From NCBI GenBank assembly GCA_013822765.1, contig PNKY01000005.1:62001-126000 (forward strand): 64,000 bases of DNA. The letters are read 5' to 3'. This DNA comes from Rhodospirillum sp. (GTDB lineage Bacteria > Pseudomonadota > Alphaproteobacteria > Dongiales > Dongiaceae). The position numbers and the translations under genes are program-made. This document shows, piece after piece, positions 1-8,347 of the stretch (position 1 is the stretch's first letter; every line of letters starts with the position of its first letter). Below the pieces are notes generated by a model. The model was not told the origin of the DNA. It did no database searches and worked only from the letters and a program-made list of their open reading frames with translations.

Positions 1-1
1 T

Positions 2-1027
2 TCGGCGCTCACCTTGGGCACCATGACCTTCGGCGGAGAAGGGTTTTTCGCCAAGGCGGGCAACTCCTCGGTGGCGGAGGCGCGGCGCATCATCGACATC
101 AGCCGCGATGCCGGCATCAACCTGCTCGACACCGCCAACGTCTACTCGACCGGCAAGTCCGAGGAAGTGATCGGGGAAGCGCTGGAAGGCAGCCGCAAGG
201 ATGTGATGATCGCCAGCAAGGTCCGCTTCCCGATGGGCAAGGGCCCGAACGAGGCCGGCCTGTCGCGCCATCACATCATCCATGAGTGCGAAGCCAGCCT
301 GCGCCGGCTGAAACGCGACGTGATCGACCTCTACCAGGTGCACGAGTGGGACGGCCAGACCCCGCTCGACGAGACCATGGAGGCGCTGGACACGCTGCTG
401 AAGCAGGGCAAGGTCCGTTACATCGGCTGCTCCAATTATTCCGGCTGGCACATCATGAAGGCGCTCGGCATCGCCGAGCGCGCCGGCAGCTCGCGCTTCG
501 TGAGCCAGCAGATCTATTACTCGCTACAGTCACGCGACGCGGAATACGAGCTGCTCCCGATCACGATTGATCAGGGCCTCGGCGTGCTGGTGTGGAGCCC
601 GCTGGCCGGCGGCCTGCTGTCCGGCAAGTACCGGCTCGGCAAGCCGACGCCGGACGGCCGCCACATCAAGAACTGGGGCGAGCCGCCGATCCCCGACGAG
701 AAGAAGCTCTACGACACCATCGAGGTGCTGGTGGCGATCGCCGAGACGAAGGGTGTGCCGGCGGCGCAGGTCGCGCTCGCCTGGTCGCTCGGCCGGCCGG
801 GGATCACCTCGCTGGTGATCGGCGCGCGCAACGAAGAGCAGCTGAAGCAGAACCTGCCCTGCGTCGAGCTGAAGCTGACGCAGGAGGAGCGCGACAAGCT
901 CGACACGGTCAGCGCGCCCACCCTGCTTTACCCGTACTGGCACCAGGCCAGCACCGCACGCGACCGCCTCGGCGCCGCGGACCTGGCGCTGCTGGCACCG
1001 TTCGTGAAGGGCGAGGCAAGGTTCTAA
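2..1027 (+). CDS. Aldo/keto reductase, 5' end outside the window
   Basis: NAD(P)H-dependent oxidoreductase of the aldo/keto reductase superfamily, cytosolic TIM barrel. The frame is open from base 2 (S-A-L-T-L-G-T-M-T-F-G-G), a classic near-N-terminal stretch, so only about 10-15 residues are missing. The catalytic tetrad is visible: Asp and Tyr in LLDTANVYS, Lys in IASKVRF and His in YQVHEW. The C-terminal cofactor-binding stretch SLVIGARNEEQL is also present. The visible part is 341 residues, normal for the YajO/Tas-like subgroup. The substrate cannot be inferred. It is convergent with the nucleoside hydrolase, with a palindromic repeat between them. Confidence 0.93.
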   Translation, partial: SALTLGTMTFGGEGFFAKAGNSSVAEARRIIDISRDAGINLLDTANVYSTGKSEEVIGEALEGSRKDVMIASKVRFPMGKGPNEAGLSRHHIIHECEASLRRLKRDVIDLYQVHEWDGQTPLDETMEALDTLLKQGKVRYIGCSNYSGWHIMKALGIAERAGSSRFVSQQIYYSLQSRDAEYELLPITIDQGLGVLVWSPLAGGLLSGKYRLGKPTPDGRHIKNWGEPPIPDEKKLYDTIEVLVAIAETKGVPAAQVALAWSLGRPGITSLVIGARNEEQLKQNLPCVELKLTQEERDKLDTVSAPTLLYPYWHQASTARDRLGAADLALLAPFVKGEARF

Positions 1028-1052
1028 CACGGCGCGAACACGCTCTCTATTC

Positions 1053-1154
1053 CGTCATGGCAAGGCTTGGCGTTGCCATCCACGAGTTTCGATGGGCGAA
1101 ACTTCGCGGCGGCAGGCAGACTCGTGGATCCCAAGGCCAAGCCTTGGGATGACG
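1053..1154. repeat. Structured palindromic repeat, copy 1
   Basis: A 102-bp element bounded by CGTCAT and ATGACG. Each end is an 8-3-8 hairpin arm: left GGCAAGGC-TTG-GCGTTGCC (7 of 8 pairs), right CCCAAGGC-CAA-GCCTTGGG (perfect). Inside the arms lie the inverted boxes CCACGAGTTT and GACTCGTGG, with CGATGGGC beside the left arm and GGCAGGC beside the right. A second, inverted copy lies at 13284-13388. It fills the space between two convergent gene ends and could end or stabilise transcripts; that role is inferred. Confidence 0.85.
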
Positions 1155-1173
1155 GGAGTGGGCGTGAGTGGGA

Positions 1174-2133
1174 CTAGGCCCGCTTCTTGAACGTCTCAAG
1201 CAGCAGCGCGATAAAGCGCCCTGCATCCGCATCGAACGCCACGTCGCACTGCGGCTCCTGCCCGCCGCGGAAGTGCGTGTCGATGACCGTGCGCCCGACA
1301 GTCAGCGTGCCGCCGGTCTCCACAGCCACATGGTGCCGGCGCGTCGTGATGATCTTCGGATCGACCAGATAGCCGACGCACACCGCATCGTGCACCGGCG
1401 TGGTACCGGCGATCGCCATGCGCTGGATCTCGTCATGAACGTGGATGCGGTGGCCGATGAAATCCGCCGCCGCGCCGCTGGCCGGCGTGCCGAGCGCGCG
1501 CAACTTCTCGCAATCGCCATAGGACACCAGCGCGCGGTGCGTGGCATCGAGCGGCACCAGCGTCATCTTGCGGAACTTGGCCGCGAACACGACCGCGGCC
1601 GCTTCCGGATCGCCCCAGATGTTGAACTCGGCCGAGGGCGTCACATTCCCGATCTCGTGCCCGCCGCCCATGATGACGATCTCCGGCACCCGGTCGACCA
1701 GTTTGGGATAGAGCGTCAGCGCCGTCGCGATGTTGGTCAACGGCGCCACCGGCACCAGGGTGATCTCGTCGGTGGCGTTGCGATAGGTTTCGACAAGGAA
1801 CTCGACCGCCCCCACGTCCGCCTTGCGGCGCGTCGAGGCCGGCACGCCCAAAGTGCGGCCATGGATCTGCCCAGCCAGGTCGCTGACCGCGCGCGGGATC
1901 GGGAAATCCGGCCGGACCAGCGGCCGCGCCAGCCCTTCGTAGACCGGGATGTCCTTGCGCCCGACATGGTCCAGCACGCGCAGCGTGTTGTCGGTGCAAT
2001 ACTGCACCTCGACATTGCCGTTGACCGTGGTGCAGCCCACCAGATCGAGCGCCGGGTGCAGCGCGGCCAGCATGATCGCGACCGCATCGTCGGTGCCGGT
2101 ATCGACGTCGAGAATCAATTTCCGCCTTGCCAT
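1174..2133 (-). CDS. Nucleoside hydrolase, IunH/Rih type
   Basis: Hydrolyses the N-glycosidic bond of ribonucleosides to base and ribose. The 319-residue protein has the family N-terminal Ca-binding Asp cluster (DVDTGTDDAVA, residues 9-19), the NGN stretch and the C-terminal HDAVCVGYLVDP with the active-site His. It is the last gene of a long minus-strand train, 10 bp after livM. Its place behind an ABC transporter suggests salvage of an imported nucleoside-like compound. Purine catabolism genes lie elsewhere in the window, but no direct link is visible. Confidence 0.93.
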   Translation of the reverse strand: MARRKLILDVDTGTDDAVAIMLAALHPALDLVGCTTVNGNVEVQYCTDNTLRVLDHVGRKDIPVYEGLARPLVRPDFPIPRAVSDLAGQIHGRTLGVPASTRRKADVGAVEFLVETYRNATDEITLVPVAPLTNIATALTLYPKLVDRVPEIVIMGGGHEIGNVTPSAEFNIWGDPEAAAVVFAAKFRKMTLVPLDATHRALVSYGDCEKLRALGTPASGAAADFIGHRIHVHDEIQRMAIAGTTPVHDAVCVGYLVDPKIITTRRHHVAVETGGTLTVGRTVIDTHFRGGQEPQCDVAFDADAGRFIALLLETFKKRA

Positions 2134-2143
2134 GACGGCGAGC

Positions 2144-3106
2144 CTAGCGTCTTTCGGGCTGGTCGTCGATCATGCGCGGCGGGCGCTCCGGCACCAGGCC
2201 CTTGGCGAAACGCTGCAGCACCACCTGCAGGATGATGCCGATCAGCAGCACGCGGATGTAGCTGGTGCGCGTGATCCACTCGCCGGGCAGCCGGTTGGTC
2301 AGCAGCTCGGTCGCCGACCAGATCACCCAGATCAGCGCCGCGCCCAGGATCGCGCCCCGGTTGTTGCCGCTGCCGCCGACGATCAGCATCACCCAGACCA
2401 GGAACGTGACCATCATCGGCTCGGTCGCGCTGGTGCCGAGGAACTTGAAATAGTGTGCCGAGAGCGCGCCGGCCAGCGCCATCACCATCGCGCCGAGCAC
2501 GAACGCCTCGACCCGGAATTGCGTCACGTCCTTGCCGATCGCGGCCGCCGCGGTGTCGCTGTCGCGGATGGCGCGCAGCGCCCGGCCCCAGGGCGAGCCC
2601 CAGGCCCGCTCCGCCGCCAAATAGATGACGAGCACCAGCGCCACCACCAGGCCCAGGAACGCCACCGCGTTCCACGGCGCCGGCAGCCCTTCGAACGGGC
2701 GTGAGATGTTGGGAATGCCGCGCGTACCTGCGGTGAGCCACTCCTCGTTCTTGATGACGAGGCGGATGACCTCGGCAATGCCGATGGTCGCCATCGCCAA
2801 ATAGTCGCCCTGCAGGCGCAGGCAGATGCGCCCGATCGCCCAGGCAACCGCGCCAGCCAACAGCATCGCGATCGGCCAGGCCAGCACGATCGGCAGCCCG
2901 AAACCACCCAGATAGTTCGGGCTCTCCGGCGTGGTGAGGATCGCCGCGGTGTAGGCGCCGATCGCGAAGAACGCCGCGATGCCGGCATTGAACAGGCCGG
3001 CGAAGCCCCATTGCAGGTTGAGGCCCAGGCACAGCACGGCGTAGATCCCGCTCATGGTGCCGAGCGCGATCAGGTAGTTGAGGAAGCCGGCCGAGAAAAC
3101 ATCCAT
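2144..3106 (-). CDS. livM: Branched-chain amino acid type ABC transporter permease LivM
   Basis: Inner-membrane permease subunit of a HAAT-family importer, 320 residues with many hydrophobic segments and the conserved LNLQWGFAGLFNAG and IGIAEVIRL stretches. The start is the ATG at 3106, which overlaps the livH stop by one base (TGATG), implying translational coupling. An upstream in-frame extension would run deep into livH and is rejected. Substrates of this family go well beyond leucine. Here the neighbours suggest an N-methylated or carboxylated compound. No substrate-binding protein gene is found nearby. Confidence 0.92.
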   Translation of the reverse strand: MDVFSAGFLNYLIALGTMSGIYAVLCLGLNLQWGFAGLFNAGIAAFFAIGAYTAAILTTPESPNYLGGFGLPIVLAWPIAMLLAGAVAWAIGRICLRLQGDYLAMATIGIAEVIRLVIKNEEWLTAGTRGIPNISRPFEGLPAPWNAVAFLGLVVALVLVIYLAAERAWGSPWGRALRAIRDSDTAAAAIGKDVTQFRVEAFVLGAMVMALAGALSAHYFKFLGTSATEPMMVTFLVWVMLIVGGSGNNRGAILGAALIWVIWSATELLTNRLPGEWITRTSYIRVLLIGIILQVVLQRFAKGLVPERPPRMIDDQPERR

Positions 3107-4014
3107 CAGAACACCCGCCCCCGGAACAGCCCGGTCGGCCGCCAGATCAGCATGACCACCATCACCGAGAACGCCACCGCCGGCTTGTAGCCCGGCGCGA
3201 TGAAGGGATCGTCCGAGAACCACGGATAGGTCGCCAGCTCCTGGCACAAACCGATCGCAAGCCCGCCGGCGACCGCGCCATAGGGCCGCCCGATGCCGCC
3301 CAGCACCGCCGCCGCGAACAGCGGCAGCAGCAGGTCCCAGCCCATGCTGGGGTGCACCTTGGTATGGATGCCGATGAGGACGCCGCCCGCCGCCGCGAGG
3401 CCCGCGCCAATGATCCAGGTCCAGCGGATCACCTGCTCGACATTGATGCCGGAGACGCGTGCCAGATCGGGATCGTCACTGACCGCGCGCATCGCCTTGC
3501 CGAGGCGCGTGCGGCTAAGGAACAGGTGCAATGCAACCACCAGCGCCGCCGTGACCAGCACGATAATCACCAGGCGCGGCGCGATCTTCAACAGGCCGAA
3601 TTGCATTGGCCGCTGGATGCCGCCTTCGTAGTAGGTCAGCACGTCGACGCCCCAGATCAGCTGGATCGCCGAGCGCAACATCAGCATGACGCCGAACGAT
3701 GCGATCACCGTGACGATGCCCGGCGATCGCCGAAACGGCTTGTAGAACGCGCGATCCAGCGCCAGCGCTACGACTGCCGCGCCCACGACCGCGATCGGCA
3801 ACGCCGCATATGGGCTCCAGCCGAGGCTCGCCGTGAAGATGACCGCGAGGTAAGCGCCGAGCGTCATCATGTCGCCATGCGCAAAATGCGCAAACCGCAG
3901 GATGCCAAACAGCAGCGAAATGCCGATGGCGCCCAGCGCATAGATGCAGCCGACAGCGAGTCCGGGCAGGAAATACAGATTGATGAAATCGCTGAGCGCT
4001 GCCACGTCATCCAC
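3106..4014 (-). CDS. livH: Branched-chain amino acid type ABC transporter permease LivH
   Basis: Second permease of the importer, about 302 residues, with the LivH signature FGILRFAHFAHGDMM near residue 40 and GGIGRPYGAVAGG in the C-terminal half. The start is probably the GTG at 4014, which overlaps the livF end by 8 bp; an in-frame GTG at 4005 is the alternative. The long open frame upstream to 4164 lies inside livF and lacks family similarity. It is coupled to livM by a one-base overlap. Confidence 0.9.
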   Translation of the reverse strand: MDDVAALSDFINLYFLPGLAVGCIYALGAIGISLLFGILRFAHFAHGDMMTLGAYLAVIFTASLGWSPYAALPIAVVGAAVVALALDRAFYKPFRRSPGIVTVIASFGVMLMLRSAIQLIWGVDVLTYYEGGIQRPMQFGLLKIAPRLVIIVLVTAALVVALHLFLSRTRLGKAMRAVSDDPDLARVSGINVEQVIRWTWIIGAGLAAAGGVLIGIHTKVHPSMGWDLLLPLFAAAVLGGIGRPYGAVAGGLAIGLCQELATYPWFSDDPFIAPGYKPAVAFSVMVVMLIWRPTGLFRGRVF

Positions 4015-4711
4015 CGAGGAACGACTCAGCCACTTCCCGGTTCGCCAGCAGATTCGCGGCTGTGTCGGTGAAGCGGTTGCGGCCGGTGGCGAGCACATAG
4101 CCGGTGTGGCCGATGGCGAGCGCCTGCTTGGCGTTCTGCTCGACCAGCAGGACGCCGACGCCACTCTGGTTGACGGCGACGATGCGGTCGAAGATCTGGT
4201 CCATGTAGAGCGGGGACAATCCGGCCGTCGGCTCGTCCAGCATCAGCAGCTTGGGCTCCAGCATCAGCGCGCGGCCCATCGCCACCATCTGGCGCTGCCC
4301 ACCGGACAGTTCGCCCGCCGCCTGCCTCAGCTTCTCGCGCAACGGCGGGAACAGCGTCAGCACCGCCTCGATCCGGCGCGCGATGTCGCCAGGCTTCAGG
4401 AACGCGCCCATCTCCAGGTTCTCGCGCACGCTGAGCGAGCGGAACACGTTGCGCTCCTGCGGCACATAGGCGATGCCTTGCGCCACAAGCTTGTCGGCCG
4501 GCAGCCGCGTGACATCGTCCTCGTTGAACAGGATGCGCCCGTCGCGAACCTGCGCCAGGCCGAAGATCGCCTTCATCGCCGTCGACTTGCCGGCGCCGTT
4601 CGGCCCGACGATCACCGAGATCCGGCCGGGCTCGACCGCCAGGTCGATACCGTTGAGAATATCGACCGCGCCATAGCCCGCCACCAATTTCTCGATCCGC
4701 AGCAGGCTCAT
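4007..4711 (-). CDS. livF: ABC transporter ATPase LivF
   Basis: Cytoplasmic ATPase that energises the LivHM permease. The 234 residues contain Walker A GPNGAGKST (about residues 36-44), the ABC signature LSGGQ and Walker B LLMLDEPTAGLSP. The start ATG overlaps the livG stop (ATGA), and the stop overlaps the livH start. The length matches the LivF family. Confidence 0.95.
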   Translation of the reverse strand: MSLLRIEKLVAGYGAVDILNGIDLAVEPGRISVIVGPNGAGKSTAMKAIFGLAQVRDGRILFNEDDVTRLPADKLVAQGIAYVPQERNVFRSLSVRENLEMGAFLKPGDIARRIEAVLTLFPPLREKLRQAAGELSGGQRQMVAMGRALMLEPKLLMLDEPTAGLSPLYMDQIFDRIVAVNQSGVGVLLVEQNAKQALAIGHTGYVLATGRNRFTDTAANLLANREVAESFLGG

Positions 4712-5487
4712 GGCTGCGTCCCGGGCTTGTGATGGCGCGCGCCGAGATAGGCTTCGATCACCGCCTCGTTACGCCTGATCTCCGTCATCGTACCTTGCGT
4801 GAGCACCTTGCCCTCGGCCATCACGATCACCGGATCGCACAGCCGCGCGATCAGGTCCATGTCGTGCTCGATCACGAAGAAGGTGTAGCCATGCTCGCGG
4901 TTCAACCGCTCGATCTCGCCCGCCAGCTCGCCCAGCAGCGTGCGGTTGACCCCCGCGCCCAGCTCATCCAGCAGCACCACCTTGGGCTGGATCATCATGG
5001 TGCGGCCAAGCTCCAGCAGCTTCTTCTGCCCGCCCGAAAGGTTGCCGGCATATTCGCGCTCGAGATGCGTCAGGCGCAGCTGCGCCAGCACTTCGCGCGC
5101 CCGTGCGCGCAACGTCCGCTCCTCGCCGACCACCTTGCTCCAGGCGAACCAGGCGCGGAACAGGTTCTCGCCCGACTGCTTCGGCGGCACGACCATCAGG
5201 TTCTCGATCACCGTCATGCGCGAGAATTCCTGCGCAATCTGGAAGGTGCGCCCGAGGCCGCGATGGAACAGCCGGTGCGCCGGCCAGCCGGTGACATCCT
5301 CGCCATCCAGCCGGACGTTCCCTGAATTCGGCGCGAACAGGCCTGCGATGATGTTGAACAGGGTCGACTTGCCGGCGCCGTTCGGCCCGATCAACCCGGT
5401 CACGGAACCGCGCGCGACCCCAAGCGAGCAATCATCTACCGCGTGGATGCCGCCGAAACTCTTGCTGAGGTTCTCGACCTGGATCAT
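4708..5487 (-). CDS. livG: ABC transporter ATPase LivG
   Basis: Second ATPase of the importer, about 259 residues from the ATG at 5487 (MIQVENLSKSFGG). An upstream GTG at 5517 would add ten non-homologous residues. Walker A GPNGAGKST, signature LSGGQ and the LivG-specific EHDMDLI switch region are intact. Walker B reads VVLLDELGAGVN, so the usual Pro after Asp-Glu is Leu; the catalytic Glu remains. The gene lies 41 bp downstream of the aldolase-SDR fusion and belongs to the same train. Confidence 0.94.
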   Translation of the reverse strand: MIQVENLSKSFGGIHAVDDCSLGVARGSVTGLIGPNGAGKSTLFNIIAGLFAPNSGNVRLDGEDVTGWPAHRLFHRGLGRTFQIAQEFSRMTVIENLMVVPPKQSGENLFRAWFAWSKVVGEERTLRARAREVLAQLRLTHLEREYAGNLSGGQKKLLELGRTMMIQPKVVLLDELGAGVNRTLLGELAGEIERLNREHGYTFFVIEHDMDLIARLCDPVIVMAEGKVLTQGTMTEIRRNEAVIEAYLGARHHKPGTQP

Positions 5488-5528
5488 GCCCTGCGCGCCG
5501 CGCGACGCGCCCCCCACTCGCGCATCGC

Positions 5529-7025
5529 CTAGACCCGCGCCTCCGGCAGATAGTTGGCGAACTCGCGCTCCACCGCTTTCGGGTCCCCACTCAGCCCGTA
5601 GAACACGCCGGCCGCCATGTCGCCCGGATAGATCTCGTCGGCGCGGCGCTTGAGACCGTCGATGATGGCGGCAGCGACATAAGGCGGCTGAATCTTCGGC
5701 ACGTTCACGCCCGCCGTCATGTCGGTATCAACCGCGCCGGGCAGTACGCCCATCACATGGGTCCCCTGCGCCTTCAGCTCAGCGCGCAGGGCCTGGGTCA
5801 GGCTGTAGAGCGCGGCCTTGGACGCGCACAGCGAACCCATCAGCGGCAGGTTCACGTGCGACAGGATCGACAGCATGTTGACGATCGCCCCACCGCCGTT
5901 GGCTTTCAGGATCGGCTGGAACGCGCGGCACATCGCGAGCGTGCCGAAATAGTTGACTTCCATCTCGCGCCGCGCGTTGTCGCTGCTCTCGATCGCGAAC
6001 AAAGGCGTGTTGAAATTGATGCCACCGTTGTTGACCAGCAGCGTCACGTCCTTGGCCGCGCGCGCGGCCGCCGCGATCTGGTCCTTGTTGGTGATGTCGA
6101 GCTCGATCGGATGCAGCTTGTCCGGCGCCTCGGCGATCAACCCCTTCATGGCGTCGAGCTTGCGCGCGCCAACATAGATCTTCTTCGCACCGGCCTTGAG
6201 CAGCGCCCGCACGGTCTCCGGCCCGATGCCGCGGTTGCAGCCGGTGACCAGCGCCACCGCGCCTTCGACCAGGCTCTTGCCGGGCACGTCGGCGTTGCGG
6301 CGGATGCGGGCCTTGGACGGCGTCTGGATCAAATCCTGGTCATAGGCCAGCACCGCCATCTGGAAGCCCTGCCGCCGGCGGTCCGCCGCCATGGTCTCGC
6401 CCAGCGTGAACAGCCCGCAGCTCTTGCCGGCGGCGTGTGCGGCCTTCAGCACCGACTGCATCGCCGCCTCGTGCTTCGGTCCGAAGTCCGGGAAGGTGCC
6501 CATGGACAGCGACAGGTCGAACGGGCCGATGAACAGCATGTCGATGCCGGGAACGGTGGCGATGGCCGCGGCGTTCTTGACGCCTTCCGTCGTCTCGATC
6601 ATCGCCGCGACGAAGATCGCGTCGTTGGTCTTCGGCACCACCGCCTTGGCGTCGATCACCGAGCGGATGCCACCGGAGGAACGCCGACCTTGCGGCGGGT
6701 ATTTGGCGGCGGCGACGATCCGTGCCGCCTGTTCCGCCGTTTCGACCACCGGCACGATCACGCCGAGCGCGCCGCTGTCCAGCGCATAGCCGATCCCGAA
6801 ATAGGAATCGTCCTGCGTTCGCACCAGCGGCGTCGCCTTGTCGCGGGTCATGCCGATCGCGGATTCCAAGGCGGGCCTGGTCCACAGGCCGTGCTGCAGG
6901 TCGAACACGATGGCATCCGCGCCCTGCTCGACCATCAGCTCGGCGATAACGGGCGCGCCCAACGTCGTCCACATCGCGCCGATGCTGCCGCCGGCGCGCA
7001 GCTTGGTCAGGACGGGGTTTTCCAT
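5529..7025 (-). CDS. HpcH/HpaI aldolase fused to a short-chain dehydrogenase
   Basis: One continuous 498-residue frame carries two full-length domains. Residues 1 to about 240 are an HpcH/HpaI-type class II aldolase: DLQHGLW carries the catalytic-His motif, and the metal-ligand regions are MIETTEG and GPFDLS. Residues about 255-498 are an SDR with a Rossmann motif TGCNRGIG. Two oddities are in the SDR. NNAG reads NNGG, and the catalytic YxxxK reads LCASK, with Leu where Tyr is expected, although Ser (NMLS) and Lys remain. The aldolase would cleave a 2-keto-hydroxyacid; what the SDR does without Tyr is unclear. The gene lies 5 bp from the next gene upstream. Confidence 0.88.
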   Translation of the reverse strand: MENPVLTKLRAGGSIGAMWTTLGAPVIAELMVEQGADAIVFDLQHGLWTRPALESAIGMTRDKATPLVRTQDDSYFGIGYALDSGALGVIVPVVETAEQAARIVAAAKYPPQGRRSSGGIRSVIDAKAVVPKTNDAIFVAAMIETTEGVKNAAAIATVPGIDMLFIGPFDLSLSMGTFPDFGPKHEAAMQSVLKAAHAAGKSCGLFTLGETMAADRRRQGFQMAVLAYDQDLIQTPSKARIRRNADVPGKSLVEGAVALVTGCNRGIGPETVRALLKAGAKKIYVGARKLDAMKGLIAEAPDKLHPIELDITNKDQIAAAARAAKDVTLLVNNGGINFNTPLFAIESSDNARREMEVNYFGTLAMCRAFQPILKANGGGAIVNMLSILSHVNLPLMGSLCASKAALYSLTQALRAELKAQGTHVMGVLPGAVDTDMTAGVNVPKIQPPYVAAAIIDGLKRRADEIYPGDMAAGVFYGLSGDPKAVEREFANYLPEARV

Positions 7026-7030
7026 GTTCG

Positions 7031-8263
7031 TCAGCCCTTGTTGGCGCTTTCCGCCCAGCGCTTCATCAGCGTGTTGGACGGCTGCTTCTCGTCGAGCAGC
7101 TTCTTGGCGCTCTCGACGCCGGCCACCGGCAGGTTCGCTTTGTCGATCAGCCCGATCTGCGCCAGCACCGTCGCCTGATCCCAGTAGATGTGCTCGTGAT
7201 AGATCTTGTTGCCGCGGAAGCAGACGATGGCGACCAGCGGCACCTCGACATACTTGCCGGTCGGAGCAACGCCCGGCAGCATCCAGTCGATCTCGCGGTC
7301 GTGGGTGAAGCAGAACAGCATCTCGTCCACCAGGCGATCCGCGCCGATGGTGCGCGACACCGGGATGAGCTTGGTGTCGGCCGGATTACCGTTCACGAAA
7401 TGATGCTGGTAGAAGCGTGGCAGCTCCTGCTGACCCACGCCGCCGGTCATGGTCGGGATGTGGTTGACATAGGGCTCCGCGACCATGGTCTTCATGGTGG
7501 CGGCGACGTCGCGGGTGCCGAACTCGTATTCGCAGTGCTTGTCCCACAGCCCCGACAGATCGTATTTCGGCCCCATCACGCGGCGGAACAGAGCGATCGA
7601 GCGCGAGTGCGCCATGTCCGCCGCTGGCTTGTTGAAGTGGTCGCCCATGGTGCGGGCGAAGGCATGGTCCTGGCCGGGATAGACATAGATCTCGACATCC
7701 GGCCGGCTGGCGAAGGCGGCCTTGATCTGGTCCTGCGCTTCCTTCGGGCAATACTTGTCCTCGCCGGCGAAGTGCAGCACCACCGGGCAACGGATCTTGT
7801 CCTTCTCGTTGAGATGCCCCTCGATGCCGACGCCGTAATAGCCAACCGCGCAATCGACTCCCGCGCGCGCCGCCGCCAGATAGGCGAGCTTGCCGCCCAG
7901 GCAGTGGCCGAGTGCGCCGACCTTGCCGGTGCATTCCGGGCGACCCCGCAGCGCTTGCACGCAAGCGGCGATGTCCTTGATGCCGGCATCGACGTCGAAC
8001 TTCTGGAAGAATTCGAACGCCTTCTGCCACTCCTCCGGCGAATAGGCCATGTCGACCATCGGCTGCATGCGCCAGAACAAGTCCGGCGCCAGCACGACAT
8101 AGCCTTCCTCGGCGTAGAGTTCGGCAACCTCGCGTACATAGGCGTTGACGCCGAAAATCTCCTGGCACAGCACGATGCCGGGACCGCGGCCGCTTGCCGG
8201 TACCGTCATATACGCCTTGAACCGGCCGCCATCCGCAGCCGTGACATCGATGAAGCTACCCAT
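7031..8263 (-). CDS. Dienelactone hydrolase fused to a SnoaL-like domain
   Basis: The 410-residue protein joins two domains. Residues 1 to about 230 form an alpha/beta hydrolase of the dienelactone hydrolase family with the triad Cys in GHCLGG, Asp in AGEDKYCP and His in GQDHAF. Residues about 240-410 resemble SnoaL/NTF2-like folds (a cone-shaped small-ligand pocket; IYHEHIYWDQATVL is the typical ending). The hydrolase would open a lactone or ester; the second domain may bind or isomerise the product. It sits between the aldolase-SDR fusion and the DMGDH-like genes and is probably co-transcribed with them. Confidence 0.85.
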   Translation of the reverse strand: MGSFIDVTAADGGRFKAYMTVPASGRGPGIVLCQEIFGVNAYVREVAELYAEEGYVVLAPDLFWRMQPMVDMAYSPEEWQKAFEFFQKFDVDAGIKDIAACVQALRGRPECTGKVGALGHCLGGKLAYLAAARAGVDCAVGYYGVGIEGHLNEKDKIRCPVVLHFAGEDKYCPKEAQDQIKAAFASRPDVEIYVYPGQDHAFARTMGDHFNKPAADMAHSRSIALFRRVMGPKYDLSGLWDKHCEYEFGTRDVAATMKTMVAEPYVNHIPTMTGGVGQQELPRFYQHHFVNGNPADTKLIPVSRTIGADRLVDEMLFCFTHDREIDWMLPGVAPTGKYVEVPLVAIVCFRGNKIYHEHIYWDQATVLAQIGLIDKANLPVAGVESAKKLLDEKQPSNTLMKRWAESANKG

Positions 8264-8347
8264 GGATATTGCTCCCCAGACCCGCCCTTAAGGGCTTTTC
8301 TGGCGCCACCCTAGCGGCAGGGGGGAGGCAAGTAAACGGGGTCGGCC

